Positions 6,411-7,467 of a stretch of 7,467 bases of DNA are shown piece by piece. Position 1 is the stretch's first letter; each line of letters begins with the position of its first letter. A model generated the notes under the pieces. It saw only the letters and a list, made by a program, of their open reading frames with translations. It searched no databases and was not told the DNA's origin. The stretch spans positions 1-7,467 of the forward strand of contig JAATVM010000068.1 of assembly GCA_014523495.1 (NCBI GenBank), given 5' to 3'. The stretch is from Nitrososphaerales archaeon TH1920 (lineage in GTDB: Archaea > Thermoproteota > Nitrososphaeria > Nitrososphaerales > Nitrososphaeraceae). The translations under genes and the position numbers were made by a program.

Positions 6411-6947
6411 CTATTGTTTTAAATTAATCTTGATAGTTACGGTACCATCTGTTACATCAAATCTAGCTCCGGTTATCCCCAAATCCTCAACTATGTACCA
6501 AAACACCTTTTCTAAGAAAAGAGACCATTTTCTCCCAACTCCGTGATTTATTATGTATGTCAAAGAACCTTCGCTAGATTCACGATCGAACTGCATGTTT
6601 GACACATTTAACCATGAATCAAAGAGGTCGAGGATTACTGGTAAAGAATATTCTTTACTCATCATCAATAGTGTTTCTTCATACCCACTTTTCCTAAACT
6701 GTTCCGCAAGTCTTTCCATCTGATACTCAGCGAGATTATCAATAATAGGAATTAACAAGCATTTTGGAACAAACATAATTCCAGCCCTTTGTGCCGGAGA
6801 GTACCATTTAATGTATGATTTAATAATTTGGTTTGTCAGTGTATTTATTGATACCGTCTTCTGTTCGGACTCTTTGCGTAAATCATCTAACATTTCTTTT
6901 TCTATCCTTAAAGTAAGAGATTCTGTTTGACGTTTTCGTTTATTCAT
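6411..6947 (-). CDS. Ribbon-helix-helix DNA-binding protein with an unknown C-terminal domain
   Basis: The 178-aa product begins with a basic tail (MNKRKRQ) and then a pattern typical of MetJ/Arc-type ribbon-helix-helix domains at about 9-46: a strand ESLTLRIEKEM, a helix with DDLRKESEQ, a turn TVSI and a second helix NTLTNQIIKSYIKWY. Such domains dimerise and bind palindromic DNA through the strand. Residues about 60-178 are unknown to me; they are mixed helix and strand, with NHGVGRKWSLFLEKVFWY (134-151) and a final strand pair GARFDVTDGTVTIKIN, a likely sensing or oligomerisation domain by inference. The start is supported by AAGGTG five bases before the ATG. The gene diverges from the zinc-ribbon gene at 7052, and a palindrome lies between them. 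A transcriptional regulator is likely; its targets are not known. Confidence 0.8.
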   Translation of the reverse strand: MNKRKRQTESLTLRIEKEMLDDLRKESEQKTVSINTLTNQIIKSYIKWYSPAQRAGIMFVPKCLLIPIIDNLAEYQMERLAEQFRKSGYEETLLMMSKEYSLPVILDLFDSWLNVSNMQFDRESSEGSLTYIINHGVGRKWSLFLEKVFWYIVEDLGITGARFDVTDGTVTIKINLKQ

Positions 6948-6952
6948 AAATG

Positions 6953-6958
6953 CACCTT
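6953..6958 (-). promoter_or_regulatory. Ribosome binding site of the ribbon-helix-helix gene
   Basis: AAGGTG on the minus strand, five bases ahead of the ATG at 6947, matches the archaeal Shine-Dalgarno GGAGGTGAT in part. It is the clearest ribosome binding site in the window and fixes the start of the 178-aa protein. Confidence 0.5.
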
Positions 6959-6987
6959 AACTGAGTGGTAAATGTGAATAAAATTCA

Positions 6988-7001
6988 TGCAATTAATTGC
7001 A
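6988..7001. promoter_or_regulatory. 14-base perfect palindrome, candidate operator
   Basis: TGCAATTAATTGCA equals its own reverse complement. It lies in the 104 bases between the divergent ribbon-helix-helix and zinc-ribbon genes, 9 bases from the TATA box at 7011 and 2 bases from a TTTTATTC stretch that could be the opposite promoter (6978-6985 read on the minus strand). A dimeric ribbon-helix-helix protein is the type of factor that binds such a site, so autoregulation and control of the neighbour is a reasonable inference. Confidence 0.45.
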
Positions 7002-7010
7002 AATGAGTCA

Positions 7011-7017
7011 TATAAAA
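7011..7017 (+). promoter_or_regulatory. TATA box of the zinc-ribbon gene
   Basis: TATAAAA lies about 38 bases ahead of the ATG at 7052, predicting a start near 7037-7042 and a leader of about 10-15 bases. Its complement TTTTATA could also serve the divergent gene, with a longer leader that would include the ribosome binding site at 6953-6958. Confidence 0.5.
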
Positions 7018-7051
7018 CATTTGTCTCAAATTTTGGCTTTTAATTCTACCT

Positions 7052-7467
7052 ATGTTAAATACAATAGCTTTTACATTATTAGTGATTATTGATATGCTAG
7101 AGAATTCTGAAGATTGTAACATAAAAAATCTTATTACGTCTTCAGACAGTCAATTTTTGGTAGAAGTCCAAAGCGAAGTTGGAGTATCAGATAAGGTTAG
7201 ACAGAGAACATCACCGCTAGTGGAGATAAATCCACAATTGGAGATAGACAATTATGCGAAACTTACGAAAGTGAGATATTTTCTGATATGTGAGTCTTGT
7301 CTCTGGTGTGCATCTTATATCAAGAACCAAACAACATTTACTAAATGTCCTCTTTGTCATATCGGAAAAATCGATAGTATGCCAATTGGCGAGGATGAAC
7401 ACTTTCTTTTCGATTATAGTCATTCTAAAGGTGTCGAATTTAAATTCGCCAATAATATTAGGTGCTG
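7052..7467 (+). CDS. Zinc-ribbon-like hypothetical protein, 3' end beyond the window
   Basis: An open frame of 138 codons runs from ATG at 7052 to the window edge with no stop. Near its end it has ICESCLWCAS (79-88) and KCPLCHIGKIDSMPI (98-112): five cysteines, C80, C83, C86, C99 and C102, arranged as CxxCxxC-x12-CxxC, which should bind zinc. The N-terminal about 70 residues are unremarkable and acidic. The first 14 residues (MLNTIAFTLLVIID) are hydrophobic; if they are not real, the ATG at 7094 (MLENSEDC) is the start. An in-frame TAA at 7013-7015 limits any extension. A TATA box at 7011 supports expression. I do not recognise the family; a nucleic-acid or protein-binding role is the usual inference for a short zinc ribbon. 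It diverges from the ribbon-helix-helix gene. Confidence 0.75.
   Translation, partial: MLNTIAFTLLVIIDMLENSEDCNIKNLITSSDSQFLVEVQSEVGVSDKVRQRTSPLVEINPQLEIDNYAKLTKVRYFLICESCLWCASYIKNQTTFTKCPLCHIGKIDSMPIGEDEHFLFDYSHSKGVEFKFANNIRC

Noticed and set aside
6411..6413. TAG read as pyrrolysine in the ribbon-helix-helix gene
   Set aside because: The gene is not a methylamine methyltransferase, no pyrrolysine gene or insertion signal is seen, and this lineage is not known for pyrrolysine use.
7217..7423. Minus-strand ORF of 68 codons near the right edge
   Set aside because: It overlaps the plus-strand zinc-ribbon frame, whose five patterned cysteines and TATA box make it the better candidate.

Overview
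The window is AT-rich DNA (roughly one third G+C by eye) that looks like a chromosomal segment of an archaeon, most likely a low-GC ammonia-oxidizing lineage of the Nitrososphaeria (Thaumarchaeota). The reasons are the archaeal TATA boxes about 25-30 bases ahead of predicted transcription starts, a tRNA gene with no encoded CCA, an archaeal-type TrpA, and a cobalamin-dependent methionine synthase split into two genes. The lineage is inferred from these features and not from any search.

Bases 1-2071 (+ strand) hold the end of a tryptophan operon. trpB, the tryptophan synthase beta chain, starts with a possible ATGA overlap on an upstream gene that lies outside the window. It is followed after 6 bases by trpA, the alpha chain, which starts at GTG. 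Together they encode the complete two-subunit synthase.

Bases 2090-5943 (- strand) converge on trpA with only 18 bases between the stop codons. Read in their own direction they are: a homocysteine-binding methyltransferase unit (314 aa, zinc cysteines present), then an 840-aa protein with the pterin-binding, cobalamin-cap, cobalamin-binding and AdoMet-reactivation domains of MetH, then a 124-aa protein of unknown function with an HESVH (HExxH) motif whose start overlaps the end of the 840-aa gene. The first two should work together as one methionine synthase. A TATA box and a small inverted repeat lie ahead of the unit.

Bases 5944-6410 are non-coding or uncertain. They hold divergent promoters, an intron-less tRNA-Arg(GCG), a perfectly palindromic TATA-like element and a possible 20-codon leaderless ORF.

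Bases 6411-7467 hold a divergent gene pair. On the - strand is a 178-aa ribbon-helix-helix protein, whose reading frame stays open for 43 more codons after its TAG stop. On the + strand is a zinc-ribbon-like protein that runs off the end of the window. The 104 bases between them carry a 14-base perfect palindrome next to a TATA box, a plausible operator for the ribbon-helix-helix protein.

The metabolic genes are ordinary. The less explained parts are the small HExxH protein tied to metH, the divergent regulator/zinc-ribbon pair, and the 6186-6410 spacer.
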